Source of the DNA: DASYHS01 sp035998295
GTDB taxonomy: Bacteria > Pseudomonadota > Alphaproteobacteria > Azospirillales > Azospirillaceae
Assembly (NCBI RefSeq): GCF_035998295.1
Contig: NZ_DASYHS010000242.1
Span: 1-7,337, forward strand
Reading direction: 5' to 3'
DNA: 7,337 nucleotides
The notes under the pieces: model-generated
Told to the model about the DNA's origin: nothing
The model's database searches: none
The model's input: only the letters and a program-made list of their open reading frames with translations
Translations under genes and position numbers: made by a program
Shown: positions 5,989 through 7,337 of the stretch, piece after piece
Layout: each line of letters starts with the position of its first letter
Numbering within the stretch: position 1 is the stretch's first letter

Positions 5989-6006
5989 GGGGGCATAGCC
6001 TATATT
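5979..6006 (+). promoter_or_regulatory. Probable mnmA promoter
   Basis: TTGCGT (5979-5984), a 16-bp spacer, then TATATT (6001-6006, 5 of 6 to TATAAT). The expected start of transcription, about 7 nt after the -10, falls at 6012-6014, on or beside the mnmA ATG (6014). With no AGGAGG-like site before the ATG, this predicts a leaderless mRNA unless transcription enters from upstream. Confidence 0.45.
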
Positions 6007-6013
6007 GGCGGCC

Positions 6014-7174
6014 ATGAACTCCCTCGGTTTTTCCAAGGCCGCGCACGAAACGCGCGTCGTCGTCGCGATGTCGGGCGGCGTTGATTCCTCCGTCACCGCG
6101 GCTTTGCTGCAGGAAGAGGGATACGACGTCGTCGGCATCACGCTGCAGCTGTACGACCATGGCCTGGCCGTCGGCCGGAAAGGTGCGTGCTGCGCCGGCC
6201 AGGATATCTACGACGCCCGTCAGGTCGCCGACCGGCTGGGCTTTCCCCATTACGTCCTCGATTACGAGAGCCGCTTCGGGCAGAACGTCATCGACGACTT
6301 CGCAGACAGCTACCTGCGCGGCGAGACGCCCATCCCGTGCGTGCGCTGCAACCAGACCGTCAAGTTCCGCGACCTGCTGGCGACCGCGCGCGACCTAGGC
6401 GCGGACTGTCTCGCGACGGGGCATTACGTGCGGCGGGTCGTGGGGCCGAGCGGGCCGGAACTGCACCGCGCCGTCGACCCCGCGCGCGACCAAAGCTATT
6501 TCCTGTTCGCGACGACTGGCGAGCAGCTGGATTTCCTTCGCTTTCCGCTCGGCGGCATGCCGAAGCCGGAAACCCGCCGCCACGCCGAGCGGTTCGGGCT
6601 CCCGGTTGCCGACAAGCCGGACAGCCAGGACATCTGCTTCGTGCCGGGCGGGCGCTATGCCGACATCGTCCGGCGCCTGAGGCCGGGCGCGGTCGACCCG
6701 GGGGAGATCGTCCATGTCGACGGCCGGGTGCTGGGCCGGCACGACGGGATCGTCGACTTCACGATCGGCCAGCGCAAGGGGCTGGGGATCGGCGGGTTGA
6801 AGGGGGACGGCGGCGAGCCGCTCTACGTCGTCCGGATCGATCCCGCGACGTTGCAGGTCGTGGTCGGCCCGCGCAGCGCCCTGGCGCGCACGCGCGTCAT
6901 CGTGCGCGAGATGAACTGGCTCGGCGCCGTGCCCGCGCAGGGCGTCGGGGCGGAGGTGAAGCTGCGCTCCGCCCAGCCGGCGGTGCGCGCGACGGTCAGG
7001 GCGACGGCGAACGGCGGTGCCGTCGCCGAGTTGGACGAGCCGCAATACGGGGTGGCGCCCGGCCAGGCCTGCGTTGTCTACCAGGGTGACAGGGTGTTGG
7101 GCGGCGGCTGGATCGAGCGGGCGGAACAGGCCGCCGGCGATGCGACAGGGCAACGAGTTCAGGTTAAGGGTTGA
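6014..7174 (+). CDS. mnmA: tRNA-specific 2-thiouridylase MnmA
   Basis: Thiolates U34 of tRNA-Lys, -Glu and -Gln in the cytoplasm: ATP adenylates the base, then an enzyme persulfide delivers sulfur ultimately taken from cysteine by a desulfurase. 386 residues, slightly longer than the usual 360-370. The PP-loop SGGVDSS is at 20-26; the catalytic cysteines are Cys112 (in CVRCNQTVKF) and Cys208 (in DSQDICF); ATGHY (134-138), DQSYFLF (159-165) and IGQRKGLGIGG (251-261) complete the core, followed by the C-terminal beta domain ending at LGGGWIERA. About 16 residues beyond that are not typical. The ATG at 6014 is preferred; a TTG at 6005 is in frame but would overlap the -10 box. The two upstream desulfurases are plausible sulfur donors. 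An insertion sequence seems to begin near its 3' end. Confidence 0.96.
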   Translation: MNSLGFSKAAHETRVVVAMSGGVDSSVTAALLQEEGYDVVGITLQLYDHGLAVGRKGACCAGQDIYDARQVADRLGFPHYVLDYESRFGQNVIDDFADSYLRGETPIPCVRCNQTVKFRDLLATARDLGADCLATGHYVRRVVGPSGPELHRAVDPARDQSYFLFATTGEQLDFLRFPLGGMPKPETRRHAERFGLPVADKPDSQDICFVPGGRYADIVRRLRPGAVDPGEIVHVDGRVLGRHDGIVDFTIGQRKGLGIGGLKGDGGEPLYVVRIDPATLQVVVGPRSALARTRVIVREMNWLGAVPAQGVGAEVKLRSAQPAVRATVRATANGGAVAELDEPQYGVAPGQACVVYQGDRVLGGGWIERAEQAAGDATGQRVQVKG

Positions 7175-7337
7175 GGCGACAGATTCCCCGTAGGCTGGAA
7201 GTGTGATTCCTTGGGAGGCGGTCCCTTCAGAGGAAAGCCGCCATGTCCGGTGAGATCGAAGACGCCTTCCAACGCTCGCGGCTGCGCAGCCTGCTTGAGC
7301 ACTTTGCCGCGATCGAGGACCCACGCGAGCCGCCGAA
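7175..7337 (+). mobile_element. Left part of a probable ISAs1-family insertion sequence
   Basis: Inferred from the transposase start at 7243. The 68 bp between the mnmA stop and that start contain no other gene and would be the IS left end. The exact terminus is not visible because the right inverted repeat and target duplication lie outside. CAGG tetranucleotides at 7146 and 7160 are candidate tips, as ISAs1-group ends often begin CAGG (from memory), so the element may begin inside the last codons of mnmA. Confidence 0.5.
7243..7337 (+). CDS. ISAs1-family transposase, N-terminal fragment
   Basis: 31 codons are visible before the right edge. The segment LRSLLEHFAAIEDPRE (residues 14-29) matches the N-terminal signature of the domain that precedes the DDE catalytic domain in ISAs1-type transposases (LLxHFxxIxDPR). 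The SD AGAGGAAA (7229-7236) lies 6 nt before the ATG at 7243. The catalytic DDE residues are beyond the window, so whether the element is intact cannot be judged. The short length limits certainty; the family call rests on this one motif. Confidence 0.72.
   Translation, partial: MSGEIEDAFQRSRLRSLLEHFAAIEDPREPP

Noticed and set aside
1..7337. CRISPR array, rRNA, tRNA, riboswitch (including TPP before tenA)
   Set aside because: No regularly spaced repeats or recognisable conserved RNA elements were seen; the only IS evidence is at the right edge.

Overview
The window is high-GC bacterial DNA. Protein signatures (an adrenodoxin-type ferredoxin of the alphaproteobacterial FdVI/FdxB kind, an alphaproteobacterial-looking MnmA, two NifS/IscS-type cysteine desulfurases) suggest an alphaproteobacterium, probably near the Rhodospirillales. 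That placement is inferred from protein character; no rRNA marker is present.

Layout. Bases 1-1761 read leftward: a tyrosyl-tRNA synthetase (tyrS, C-terminus cut by the window edge), preceded by a small alpha/beta hydrolase. A 319-bp divergent intergenic region (1762-2080) follows; it holds a good sigma-70-like promoter pointing right, a perfect 12-bp palindrome and a GC-rich hairpin. From 2081 everything reads rightward: cysteine desulfurase A and cysteine desulfurase B (overlapping by ATGA), a [2Fe-2S] ferredoxin, a TenA-family protein 4 bp after the ferredoxin, a small glycine-zipper lipoprotein, and mnmA (tRNA 2-thiouridine-34 synthase). After mnmA, the first 31 codons of what looks like an ISAs1-family transposase run off the right edge.

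How the genes may work together. Cysteine desulfurases pull sulfur from cysteine as an enzyme persulfide. MnmA uses such sulfur to thiolate U34 of tRNA, and the ferredoxin can supply electrons for Fe-S cluster assembly. TenA belongs to thiamine-pyrimidine salvage, another sulfur-linked cofactor pathway. The cluster therefore reads as a sulfur-trafficking island, with two different desulfurases made together but no scaffold (IscU/SufU/SufBCD), no TusA-like relay and no IscR-type regulator inside the window. tyrS and the lipoprotein look like unrelated neighbours.

Most worth a second look: the tandem non-identical desulfurases, the TenA gene embedded in the Fe-S/sulfur cluster, the possible leaderless start of mnmA, the operator-like ACATGT sites around the desulfurase promoter, an SD-preceded AUG-UAA minimal ORF before the lipoprotein gene, and the insertion sequence beside the 3' end of mnmA. 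I found no clearly new multi-gene system; every protein except the lipoprotein belongs to a recognisable family.
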